Assembly: GCA_903871735.1 (NCBI GenBank)
Contig: CAIQHU010000050.1
Location: 1-36,687 of the forward strand
Source of the DNA: an uncultured beta proteobacterium
Lineage (GTDB): Bacteria > Pseudomonadota > Gammaproteobacteria > Burkholderiales > Burkholderiaceae
DNA length: 36,687 bases
Direction: 5' to 3'
Part shown: piece by piece, positions 25,066 to 33,007 of the stretch
How positions within the stretch are numbered: the first letter of the stretch is position 1
Layout: every line of letters begins with the position of its first letter
Notes under the pieces: generated by a model
The model's database searches: none
Told to the model about the DNA's origin: nothing
Seen by the model: only the letters and a program-made list of their open reading frames with translations
Translations under genes and position numbers: made by a program

Positions 25066-25622
25066 TGGCACACCTAGCTTGGGTAATTTTAGGTTTTCAA
25101 GCAGTCTGGTTTAGTTGCGCTTGGGGAGTTTCCCATGCCATGCCATTGTTACCAATCAGTGCAGCAATCATTTATTTAGCGGTATTTTTTTTATTCCAAA
25201 AAAATCGGCAACAAGCCATTCTTTTCTTGGCTAAAACATGCTTACTCGGTATGGCTATCGATACAACCTTAAGTGCTACTGGTCTTATACAATTTCATGC
25301 GGCTTATCCAAAACCGTTTGCAGTGATTCAACCTTGGTGGATGACAATTCTTTGGTTAAGTTTTGGTGCATCCTTTGAACTTTCATTTACATGGTTGCGT
25401 CATCGGCCATATGTAGCATTTTTTCTAGGAAGTATTTTTGGGCCTGTCGCCTATTATTCTGGCACCGTATTTGAGGTGATTTATCCCCTACAAACTATTG
25501 GACTCATCGCCTTGGGGTTATGTTGGGGTTTAACAATGATCCTCATGTTAAGGTGGTTAGCACCTATGCTCATTCCACTTCCAAATATCAGCGATAATAA
25601 CCCTTCGTCTTCTGATCAATAA
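25065..25622 (+). CDS. DUF2878 family membrane protein
   Basis: The 185-residue protein has about five or six hydrophobic segments, beginning LAWVILGFQAVWFSCAWG and including AAIIYLAVFFLF, ILWLSFGASFELSF, PYVAFFLGSIFGPVAYYSG, and IGLIALGLCWGLTMILM. These match the DUF2878 family of inner-membrane proteins, which pairs with DUF3833. There is no characterised function. It overlaps the DUF3833 stop codon by one base. The next gene begins 36 bp later. Confidence 0.85.
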   Translation: MAHLAWVILGFQAVWFSCAWGVSHAMPLLPISAAIIYLAVFFLFQKNRQQAILFLAKTCLLGMAIDTTLSATGLIQFHAAYPKPFAVIQPWWMTILWLSFGASFELSFTWLRHRPYVAFFLGSIFGPVAYYSGTVFEVIYPLQTIGLIALGLCWGLTMILMLRWLAPMLIPLPNISDNNPSSSDQ

Positions 25623-25658
25623 TCCATCAACAGCACAGCAATATTCCTTGGAGAAAAA

Positions 25659-26624
25659 ATGCTCAAACGAATTAGTGTATTAGTCTTGCTTCTGTCCATG
25701 ACTTCTATAGGTCCTAGCCTTGCGCAAGAGTGGCCTAGTAAAAAAGCTATCCGTATCATCGCCGTCTTTCCTCCAGGTGGCTCAGTCGATGCGGTGGCTA
25801 GAGTCTTGGCGCCCGCCCTACAAGAACAACTCAAGCAATCTGTCATTGTAGAAAATATCGGAGGGGCTTCGGGAGTGATTGGCACGGATGCAATGGTTCG
25901 GGCTGAGCCAGATGGCTATACTTTTGCAGTGGTATTTGATACCCATGGAGTTAATCAAAGTCTCAAAGAAAAAATGCCCTATGATACAAAAAAAGATATC
26001 GCTAATGTCACTCTGATTGGGACCTCTCCAATGGTGCTCGTTGCAAGTAAATCCGCAGGTATTAGCAGTTTTAAACAACTCGTAGATGAAACCCGCGCTG
26101 GGAAAAATGTAAGCTATGGCACTATCGGTGCTGGTAGCCTTGGACATTTAGCAATGGCAACTCTAGCTAAAAAAAGTAATTTTGAATGGACTCATATTCC
26201 CTACCGCGGTGGTGGCCCCATGATGGCAGATGCACTGGCTAGTCATGTCCCTTTAGCAATTGGCTCAATCTTTTTAATTAAGCCCCATATTGATAGTAGT
26301 CGCGTTGTACCCCTAGCCGTAACCAGCACACAACGAAGTAAAGATCTACCCAATATTCCAACAATTGCTGAGAGTGGCTTTCCAGGCTTTGATGCGCCCG
26401 CTTGGTGGGGTGTTATAGCGCCCGTAAAAACACCTCCTGAGATGGTACGAAAAATGCATCAGGCCATGGCGGTCGTGCTTAAAAGAGCAGATATTGCAAA
26501 AAAACTCGATGATCAAGGTATCGATATCCTAGCGGGTAATCCTGAAACGTTTAATACCTTTCTGGATAAACAAATGAATATTTGGGGAAAATTTGTCATT
26601 GATAATAAAATCCGAGAAAATTAA
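25659..26624 (+). CDS. Tripartite tricarboxylate transporter substrate-binding protein (Bug/TctC family)
   Basis: A periplasmic solute-binding protein of the Bug family, common in Burkholderiales. The signal peptide MLKRISVLVLLLSMTSIGPSLAQ is followed by EWPSKKAIRIIAVFPPGGSVDAVAR, the typical ligand-loop region; GASGVIGTDAMVRAEPDGYTF, HIPYRGGGPMMADALASHV, and PTIAESGFPGFDAPAWWGVIAP are further landmarks. The ligand is not predictable; there are no TctA/TctB permease genes in the window, so it is an orphan Bug protein. GGAG 5 nt before the ATG is a strong ribosome binding site. It is followed by a strong terminator. Whether it belongs to the photolyase cluster is uncertain. Confidence 0.92.
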   Translation: MLKRISVLVLLLSMTSIGPSLAQEWPSKKAIRIIAVFPPGGSVDAVARVLAPALQEQLKQSVIVENIGGASGVIGTDAMVRAEPDGYTFAVVFDTHGVNQSLKEKMPYDTKKDIANVTLIGTSPMVLVASKSAGISSFKQLVDETRAGKNVSYGTIGAGSLGHLAMATLAKKSNFEWTHIPYRGGGPMMADALASHVPLAIGSIFLIKPHIDSSRVVPLAVTSTQRSKDLPNIPTIAESGFPGFDAPAWWGVIAPVKTPPEMVRKMHQAMAVVLKRADIAKKLDDQGIDILAGNPETFNTFLDKQMNIWGKFVIDNKIREN

Positions 26625-26635
26625 AATCTTATCCA

Positions 26636-26674
26636 AACACAAAGAGCCCCAAATGATGGGGCTCTTTGTGTTTT
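26636..26674 (+). terminator. Strong rho-independent terminator after the Bug gene
   Basis: A 13-bp perfect stem CACAAAGAGCCCC / GGGGCTCTTTGTG (26638-26650 and 26658-26670) with loop AAATGAT is followed by TTTT. It ends the plus-strand transcript that began upstream at the photolyase cluster, and may also act for the minus-strand tRNA transcript because A residues precede the stem. Confidence 0.95.
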
Positions 26675-26741
26675 GCTAGATAAATACAACTAGATGAATC
26701 CTGCTATCTAAATCCTTAAATCTCAATAAATCTTAATATAA

Positions 26742-26818
26742 TGGTGCGGCTGGCAGGAATTGAACCCACGACCCCTTGGTTCGTAGCCAAGTACTCTATC
26801 CAACTGAGCTACAGCCGC
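26742..26818 (-). tRNA. tRNA-Arg(ACG)
   Basis: Read on the minus strand, a full cloverleaf is visible: acceptor stem GCGGCTG/CAGCCGC, D arm GTAGCTCAGTTGGATAGAGTAC, anticodon stem CTTGG/CCAAG with loop CTACGAA (anticodon ACG), T arm with GTTCAATTC, discriminator A and encoded CCA (77 nt). The A34 should be modified to inosine. Its 5' end lies 23 bp from the greB start on the opposite strand. Confidence 0.97.
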
Positions 26819-26841
26819 GTAAGCCTCATATTATGCCATAA

Positions 26842-27318
26842 ATGAATACTAAAAACTACATTACTCCGACAGGCCACCAACGACTCAAAGATGAGTTGCT
26901 CCAACTTCTAGATGTTGATCGGCCAGCAACTGTTCAAATTGTGCATTGGGCAGCAAGCAATGGCGACCGATCTGAAAATGGGGACTATATTTATGGAAAA
27001 AAAAGATTACGCGAAATTGATCGCCGTATTCGTTTTTTAAACCAACGACTCGAGTTTGCCCATGTACTTGATCCATCAACGAGAGAATCAACCAGTCAAG
27101 TTTTTTTTGGTGCAACAATTACCTACCTGAATGGTCAAAACGAACAGAAAACTATTCGAATAGTTGGTGTGGATGAAGTAGATGTCGAGCACGGTGACGT
27201 GAGTTGGATATCACCCATTGCTAAAGCAATGCTCAAAAAAAGTATCGGTGACGAAATTACTCTAGAAACTCCTGACGGCTTAGAAACACTTGAAATTTTA
27301 GATGTGCAGTATCTTTAA
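26842..27318 (+). CDS. greB: Transcription elongation factor GreB
   Basis: GreB rescues backtracked RNA polymerase by stimulating RNA cleavage through the secondary channel. The 158-residue protein has the N-terminal coiled coil with the tip acidic residues in WAASNGDRSENGDYIYGKKRLREIDRR and the C-terminal FKBP-like domain with ISPIAKAMLKKSIGDEITLETPDG. The pattern KKRLREIDRRIRFL is GreB rather than GreA. There is no Shine-Dalgarno sequence before the ATG; TATTAT lies 7 nt upstream. Its promoter must overlap the tRNA gene or its promoter on the other strand. The gene converges on spoT with a 23-bp gap. Confidence 0.94.
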   Translation: MNTKNYITPTGHQRLKDELLQLLDVDRPATVQIVHWAASNGDRSENGDYIYGKKRLREIDRRIRFLNQRLEFAHVLDPSTRESTSQVFFGATITYLNGQNEQKTIRIVGVDEVDVEHGDVSWISPIAKAMLKKSIGDEITLETPDGLETLEILDVQYL

Positions 27319-27341
27319 AGTGGTGCCACTTCGTATGGTGC

Positions 27342-29669
27342 TTATTGATGAACTTTAGTCCGAGTCACGCGCACTACGTCTTGGTTAATTCGTAAATTAC
27401 GCATCACCCTTGCCAAATGATCCCGATCTTTGACTTGCAAACCAAAACGAATGGTGGCTGATTTTTCAGAAAAACTATCATCCATACCAACGTGCGTGAT
27501 GTTTGCATCAGCAGTAGTAATGCTATTAGCGACTTTAGCAAGTACTCCCTTTGAGTTGTTCACGTCAACGCGTAGAGGTATTTCAAATTCGCGAAATAGT
27601 TCTGTTGCCCAGTGAACTTCAACCCAGTTATCTGGATCTTTGTGCTGAATTCTGCGGACATATGCACAGTCAGAAATATGAATTTGTAAGCCTTCACCTT
27701 TACCTAAATAGCCAGTAATGATGTCGCCTGGAATGGGATGACAACAGGCCGAAAAATGCACTGACATGCCATCACTGCCGTCAACTTCTAAGGCTGAGCC
27801 ATGATGCTTTAAATCCGAAGGATATTCAGAGCCCTGTAACCAAGCCTGATTATCCAGAGTTAGTTGATTAGCACCTCCGGCCTCGGTAACAAATAATTCG
27901 ATACGCTTAGCTAAGACAGGAGCCGAGCGACGCCCCAAAGCAATATCACTCATAATATCTTGTCGGCTCTTAGCACCCGTCCAGTGCAATAACCTCTCCC
28001 AAACTACCGGCGTAATTAATGCTAAATCCAAATCCAGTAATCGCAAACTTTGCAAAAGTAGTCTCTCACCCAACTGCAAAGACTCACTCAAACCCTTTGT
28101 TTTAAGAGCGTGCCGAATTGCTGCCCTAGCACGACCAGTTCGAATAAAAGTTAACCAGGTCGGATTAGGATGCGAGTACGGTGCAGTGATGACCTCGACA
28201 ATATCCCCATTTTTAATTTCAGTTCTCAGTGGTAACTGACTGCCGTTAATCCGAACGGCAACACAACTATTACCTAGGTCACTATGAACAGAATAAGCAA
28301 AATCTAAAGCCGTAGCACCTCTAGGTAGGGCACGTATATGCCCCTTCGGCGTAAACACATAAACAGAGTCTGGAAATAAATCAATCTTCACGTGCTCTAA
28401 AAATTCTTGCGGGTCATGACTTGCATCCTCTAAGTCAATCAAAGACTGCAGCCATTGATGCGCTCGCTTTTGTACTTCACTCATCTCCGATGTGCCATCT
28501 TTATAACCCCAGTGCGCTGCTATACCTGCGTCAGCCACCTGATTCATCATGAGGGTTCTAACCTGAAATTCAACTGGCATACCAAAAGGACCAACCATTG
28601 TCGAGTGTAAGGATTGATAACCATTGACCTTCGGGATCGCAATATAATCTTTAAATTTGCCTGGCATCGGCTTATACATGGCGTGCAAAATACCTAAAGC
28701 GCGATAACATTCGTCATGGGTATGGACAATGACCCGAAAACCATAAACGTCTAATACTTCACTAAAGCTTAAATGCTTAGTACGCATTTTTTGGTAAATA
28801 CTCGCTAAACTTTTTTCTCGCCCATGAATATCTACTTCTAAATTAACTTTGGCAAAGGCTTTACGAACATCATTTAAGATTCGATTGACCATTTCCTTAC
28901 GATTACCACGAACTTTTTTTACCGACTTCTCTAAAGCACGATAGCGCATTGGCCAGGCATTTTTAAAGCTGAGATCCTCAAGTTCCCGATAAATCATATT
29001 CAATCCGAGACGGTGCGCAATCGGCGCGTAAATCTCACTCGTCTCAATCGCAATCCGATGACGCTTTTGCTGAGTAACCGATTCTAAGGTCCGCATATTA
29101 TGCGTGCGATCAGCTAATTTGACTAAAATGACGCGAATATCCTTAGCCATTGCCATAAACATCTTGCGAAAACTCTCGGCCTGCGCCTGCGCATGACTTT
29201 GAAACTCTAATTTATCTAATTTTGTGAGTCCGTCTACTAATTCCCCAACTTTTTGGCCAAAAGTTTCAATCAACTCAGCATAGGTATGCCCAGTATCTTC
29301 AATCACATCATGTAATAAAGCCGACATAATTGAATACACATCCAATTTCCACTCAGCACATAATTCAGCAACGGCTAGGGGATGGGTAATGTAAGGCTCA
29401 CCACTTTGACGATACTGCCCAAGATGGGCCTCATCGGCAAAATGAAAAGCTTTTCGAACTAATTTTAGATCACTGGCTTTGAGGTAACTGAGCTTTTCGC
29501 TCAACACTGCAATACTAATAACTTGCTGTTTGGGCGGTTGGGCAGGTGCAAACGTCGGCCCAAATAAATGCCTACCTGATTTCTCAAGCATCGCCGCAAT
29601 AATCCCATTTGAGTCAGGGACTGGCGGTAAAAACTCTTTTACCGAACTAGATGACGATGGCGCCACCAC
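27342..29669 (-). CDS. spoT: Bifunctional (p)ppGpp synthetase/hydrolase SpoT
   Basis: SpoT controls the stringent response alarmone. It shows the HD hydrolase with H120-D121 in SALLHDVIEDT, the synthetase region with YGFRVIVHTHDECYRALG and KDYIAIPKVNGYQSLHSTMVGPFG, a TGS domain beginning YVFTPKGHIRALPRGATALDFAY, a CC/ZFD-like region (SACCHPIPGDIITGY), and a C-terminal ACT domain (LRVDVNNSKGVLAKVANSI). Both catalytic parts look intact. Length 775 residues. It starts at GTG 29669 with AAGGA upstream and follows rpoZ by 11 bp. The gmk-rpoZ-spoT order is shared with E. coli, which supports the assignment over RelA. Confidence 0.95.
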   Translation of the reverse strand: MVAPSSSSSVKEFLPPVPDSNGIIAAMLEKSGRHLFGPTFAPAQPPKQQVISIAVLSEKLSYLKASDLKLVRKAFHFADEAHLGQYRQSGEPYITHPLAVAELCAEWKLDVYSIMSALLHDVIEDTGHTYAELIETFGQKVGELVDGLTKLDKLEFQSHAQAQAESFRKMFMAMAKDIRVILVKLADRTHNMRTLESVTQQKRHRIAIETSEIYAPIAHRLGLNMIYRELEDLSFKNAWPMRYRALEKSVKKVRGNRKEMVNRILNDVRKAFAKVNLEVDIHGREKSLASIYQKMRTKHLSFSEVLDVYGFRVIVHTHDECYRALGILHAMYKPMPGKFKDYIAIPKVNGYQSLHSTMVGPFGMPVEFQVRTLMMNQVADAGIAAHWGYKDGTSEMSEVQKRAHQWLQSLIDLEDASHDPQEFLEHVKIDLFPDSVYVFTPKGHIRALPRGATALDFAYSVHSDLGNSCVAVRINGSQLPLRTEIKNGDIVEVITAPYSHPNPTWLTFIRTGRARAAIRHALKTKGLSESLQLGERLLLQSLRLLDLDLALITPVVWERLLHWTGAKSRQDIMSDIALGRRSAPVLAKRIELFVTEAGGANQLTLDNQAWLQGSEYPSDLKHHGSALEVDGSDGMSVHFSACCHPIPGDIITGYLGKGEGLQIHISDCAYVRRIQHKDPDNWVEVHWATELFREFEIPLRVDVNNSKGVLAKVANSITTADANITHVGMDDSFSEKSATIRFGLQVKDRDHLARVMRNLRINQDVVRVTRTKVHQ

Positions 29670-29680
29670 AGCGCTTATCC

Positions 29681-29884
29681 TTAGAGAGGAACTTTTGTTA
29701 ACATGTCGCGATCAGTCATGCCAACAGCAATTTCTCGTAAAGCAGTTACAGTTGGTTTATCTTTTGACTCAACGCGGGGAGTATGCCCTTGCACTAATTG
29801 GCGCGCTCGATATGTAGCAGCAAGTACCAACTCAAAGCGATTGGGAATCGTTTTTAAACAATCTTCTACAGTAATTCTGGCCAT
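29681..29884 (-). CDS. rpoZ: RNA polymerase omega subunit
   Basis: The 67-residue protein [23 protein letters not shown] is a typical omega subunit, which aids assembly of beta' and is part of the ppGpp site 1 on RNA polymerase. The motif [15 protein letters not shown] (16-30) is conserved. It is located between gmk (61 bp upstream) and spoT (11 bp downstream). Confidence 0.95.
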   Translation of the reverse strand: MARITVEDCLKTIPNRFELVLAATYRARQLVQGHTPRVESKDKPTVTALREIAVGMTDRDMLTKVPL

Positions 29885-29945
29885 AATGTACTTTCTAAGG
29901 GTGGACTAGGGATCCGTCTGCATGTAAATGAGAAAGAATATAGGC

Positions 29946-30587
29946 TTATTCTAACCTATCCGGAGAAGCTTGGATACCCAAGGCTTGAACTAGGTCATGA
30001 TGCCTCAAGAATTGGGGCATCGTTCTTAGTCGACTGACACTGATAATTTGCCTTAATTCCTCTAGTGCCTTCTCAAAGACATCATTCACGACGATATAAT
30101 CCGCCTCAGTACTATGAGATAACTCCGCGTAAGCTGCTTTTACCCGTTTTTGTATAGTCAAAGGATCATCTTGTCCACGCCGCAAAAGACGCTCCTCTAA
30201 AGAATCGATGGAGGGCGGAAGGATAAAAATCCAAATAGCCTGTGGTACTAAAGACCGAATTTGCCTGGCTCCCTGCCAATCAATCTCTAAGATCACGTCC
30301 TGACCCATTTGCATCTTTTCTGCTATCCACGAGCGCGATGTGCCATAAAAATGATCATGAACCTGCGCTGACTCTAAAAAATCACCCTCAGCTTGTCGCT
30401 GTAAAAACTCCTCTGGTGAAATAAAAAAATATTCTCGACCATGCTCTTCTTTGGGTCGAGGACTACGGGTTGTACAAGAAATAGACAAGGCTATAGTGGG
30501 GTCAGCCTCTAATAATGCAGCCACTAAGGAGGACTTGCCTGCCCCAGAGGGGGCTACAACCAGTATCATGCTTCCCCGATAGATCAT
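29946..30587 (-). CDS. gmk: Guanylate kinase
   Basis: Gmk phosphorylates GMP to GDP. Walker A is APSGAGKSS (12-20), followed by SISCTTRSPRPKEEHGREYFFI (the GMP-binding segment) and ILEIDWQGARQI. Length 213 residues. ATG 30587 has GAGGA just upstream and lies 6 bp after the yicC stop codon. It starts the gmk-rpoZ-spoT run, possibly read through from yicC. Confidence 0.95.
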   Translation of the reverse strand: MIYRGSMILVVAPSGAGKSSLVAALLEADPTIALSISCTTRSPRPKEEHGREYFFISPEEFLQRQAEGDFLESAQVHDHFYGTSRSWIAEKMQMGQDVILEIDWQGARQIRSLVPQAIWIFILPPSIDSLEERLLRRGQDDPLTIQKRVKAAYAELSHSTEADYIVVNDVFEKALEELRQIISVSRLRTMPQFLRHHDLVQALGIQASPDRLE

Positions 30588-30593
30588 CTTCCT

Positions 30594-31562
30594 CTACTCC
30601 AGATTTTGGACTTGCTCTCGAATTTGTTCAACGAGTAACTTTAATTCAATGGCAGCGTCACTGGTTTCTTGAGAAACAGATTTTGCCCCCAAAGTATTGC
30701 TTTCACGCTGTAATTCTTGCATTAAAAAATCGAGCCGCTTACCAACAGGACCACCCTTTTGTAAGGCATTACGAATTGCCTGAATATGAATCTTCAGCCG
30801 AGAAATCTCCTCGTCAATATCAATCTTTACACCATATAAAACAATCTCTTGACGGATCCGATCAGCTACCTCGCCCTTCGCTAAGGAACTCACTTGCTGA
30901 TCTATGCCGGCTAAAACACCCAATAATTTTTCAGATAATTTATCTTGGTATCCCTGAACAATTTGGGGCAGTAATGGTTCAATTTGAGTAATTAAATCTG
31001 CCATTTTTTGAGCGCGATCTAAAATACTCTTACCCAAAGCGTCACCTTCTATGGCCCGACTTGCTAACAAAGATGCTAAGGCTTCTTCTAAAGCAAGCTG
31101 CAGGGGGCTAAGTATCTCATCTGCACTAACTACATCATCTTGCTTAAGTACCCCTGGCCAATTCAAAATATCTTTAACACTTAACAAATCTGCTTGCGTA
31201 AATTGTTGTTTAATCAACTCCTGATGAAGGTGTAAATCCTGCAATACTGTTGTGTTAAATCGCTCTAAAACAGCCTGCGCAGTTGTGCCCGAATTAGTCT
31301 CCGAATTAGTCTCACTAACCAACGCAGTATCTAAGTCTCGCTGAATAAATATTCGGCACTCAATCTTCCCCCGACTTATTTTTTTACTGATGACCTCTCG
31401 CATCATCGTCTCTGCAAAGCGTAATTCGTCAGGACAACGAATCAATACATCTAAAAATCGAGAATTAATTGACCGCAGTTCTACGTGCACTAAAGCAACA
31501 GTTTTTCCTGCAATCAGAACGGGCTGTCGATGCGCCCCAAAACCAGTCATACTATTTATCAT
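30594..31562 (-). CDS. yicC: YicC family endoribonuclease
   Basis: YicC proteins are conserved endoribonucleases linked to stress and RNA turnover. The 322-residue protein starts MINSMTGFGAHR and shows VELRSINSRFLDVLIRCP, WPGVL, and the strong C-terminal family block with EEISRLKIHIQAIRNAL, VGKRLDFLMQELQRESNTLGAKS and ELKLLVEQIREQVQNLE. A short duplicated 12-bp segment (31289-31312) inside the gene adds ETNSETNS. No Shine-Dalgarno sequence; TACAAT lies 6 nt before the ATG. It is divergent from rph, 92 bp apart, as in E. coli. Confidence 0.93.
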   Translation of the reverse strand: MINSMTGFGAHRQPVLIAGKTVALVHVELRSINSRFLDVLIRCPDELRFAETMMREVISKKISRGKIECRIFIQRDLDTALVSETNSETNSGTTAQAVLERFNTTVLQDLHLHQELIKQQFTQADLLSVKDILNWPGVLKQDDVVSADEILSPLQLALEEALASLLASRAIEGDALGKSILDRAQKMADLITQIEPLLPQIVQGYQDKLSEKLLGVLAGIDQQVSSLAKGEVADRIRQEIVLYGVKIDIDEEISRLKIHIQAIRNALQKGGPVGKRLDFLMQELQRESNTLGAKSVSQETSDAAIELKLLVEQIREQVQNLE

Positions 31563-31654
31563 TACGATATTGTAAAGTGTTCAAAGCGGATTAACTCTAT
31601 CCGGCCAAAATAATGTTCGATAATGCAATATTACAATCTATACACCCCAAATAA

Positions 31655-32389
31655 ATGACTACAATACAACGACCTAGTAAACGCCAACCGTCCCAAATCC
31701 GCTCGGTTGACATCAAACGCCACTTCACCAAACATGCTGAAGGATCTGTGCTCATTTCGTTTGGTGACACGCAAGTCTTGTGCACAGCCAGCGTCTTAGA
31801 AAAAGTCCCGCCACACCAAAAAGGTAGCGGTAAGGGGTGGGTTACCGCTGAGTACGGTATGCTCCCGCGCTCCACGCACACACGTAACGATCGAGAAGCT
31901 GCTAGAGGCAAACAGTCTGGCCGAACACAAGAAATTCAACGCCTCATTGGTCGGTCTCTACGCAGTATTTTCGATCTAAAAGCGCTAGGTGAACGAACCA
32001 TCCACCTTGACTGTGACGTCCTCCAAGCCGATGGCGGTACACGCACCGCCGCAATTACTGGAGCATTTATTGCGGCGCGTGATGCGGTCAACCAGTTACT
32101 CCAAAAAGGACTAATTAGCCAAGATCCTATTACCGATCATGTGGCAGCGATCTCTGTGGGGATCTATCAGGGTACGCCTGTTGCCGATCTTGATTATGCT
32201 GAAGATTCAAACTGTGATACCGATATGAATATTGTGATGACCGGACAAGGTGGCATTGTGGAGTTACAAGGTACAGCAGAAGGTGCTACCTTTAGCCAAT
32301 CCGAGTTAACGCAACTGTTGCAATTGGGTCAAGAATCCATCATGCAGCTCATCAAACTGCAACAAGATGCGCTACTGACCTCTAAATGA
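31655..32389 (+). CDS. rph: Ribonuclease PH
   Basis: RNase PH is a phosphorolytic 3' exonuclease that trims tRNA ends. The 244-residue protein has [31 protein letters not shown], the phosphate-binding stretch [54 protein letters not shown], and [28 protein letters not shown]. Not truncated (unlike the K-12 rph-1 allele). Its TGA overlaps the rdgB start codon (ATGA), coupling the two genes. Confidence 0.96.
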   Translation: MTTIQRPSKRQPSQIRSVDIKRHFTKHAEGSVLISFGDTQVLCTASVLEKVPPHQKGSGKGWVTAEYGMLPRSTHTRNDREAARGKQSGRTQEIQRLIGRSLRSIFDLKALGERTIHLDCDVLQADGGTRTAAITGAFIAARDAVNQLLQKGLISQDPITDHVAAISVGIYQGTPVADLDYAEDSNCDTDMNIVMTGQGGIVELQGTAEGATFSQSELTQLLQLGQESIMQLIKLQQDALLTSK

Positions 32390-32997
32390 ACTCCGAAACT
32401 CTGCTAGAAATTGTTTTAGCATCCAATAATCCTGGGAAAATTCGAGAATTTAGTGCGGTAATGGAACCCCTTGGTATTCGTATTATTCCCCAAGGAGACT
32501 TAAATATTCCAGCCGCACCTGAACCCTTCGGTACTTTTATTGAAAATGCGCTAGCTAAAGCAAGGCAAGCCTGCCTAGCCAGTGGAAAACCAAGTCTAGC
32601 TGATGATTCTGGTATTTGCGTGCAAGCTTTAATGGACGCGCCAGGAATCTACTCGGCAAGGTATGCTGGTGAACATGCGAATGATGCAAGTAATAATCAA
32701 AAACTCATAGCGGCTTTACAAGGTATCGAGCAACGTGCTGCTAGATATGTCTGCGCACTAGTGCTTCTGCGCCATCCGAATGACCCAGAGCCAATCATCG
32801 CCTGTGCAGACTGGCACGGGGAAGTAATTGATACGCCTCGTGGTCAGCATGGCTTTGGTTATGATCCTTATTTTTGGTTACCAACACTTGGCAAGACTGT
32901 TGCCGAACTAGATCCCGATCTTAAAAATCAAATCAGTCATCGTGCCCTAGCACTAGAAATACTTCTACCTCAAATAAAAGCCTACAAGATCCGATGA
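32386..32997 (+). CDS. rdgB: dITP/XTP pyrophosphatase
   Basis: RdgB removes non-canonical purine triphosphates (dITP, XTP) from the nucleotide pool. The 203-residue protein has [45 protein letters not shown], and [20 protein letters not shown], the HAM1 family signatures. The ATG overlaps the rph stop codon by 4 bases. hemW follows by 10 bp, as in the rdgB-hemW order of E. coli. Confidence 0.95.
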   Translation: MNSETLLEIVLASNNPGKIREFSAVMEPLGIRIIPQGDLNIPAAPEPFGTFIENALAKARQACLASGKPSLADDSGICVQALMDAPGIYSARYAGEHANDASNNQKLIAALQGIEQRAARYVCALVLLRHPNDPEPIIACADWHGEVIDTPRGQHGFGYDPYFWLPTLGKTVAELDPDLKNQISHRALALEILLPQIKAYKIR

Positions 32998-33007
32998 GCA
33001 AGTCTAT

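Noticed and set aside
27318..27331. Inverted repeat AAGTGG-TG-CCACTT after the greB stop as a terminator
   Set aside because: Loop of only 2 bases and no T tract on either strand; it could be chance.
31289..31312. 12-bp perfect tandem duplication inside yicC
   Set aside because: In frame and within a variable linker (adds ETNSETNS); a routine small duplication, not a separate element.
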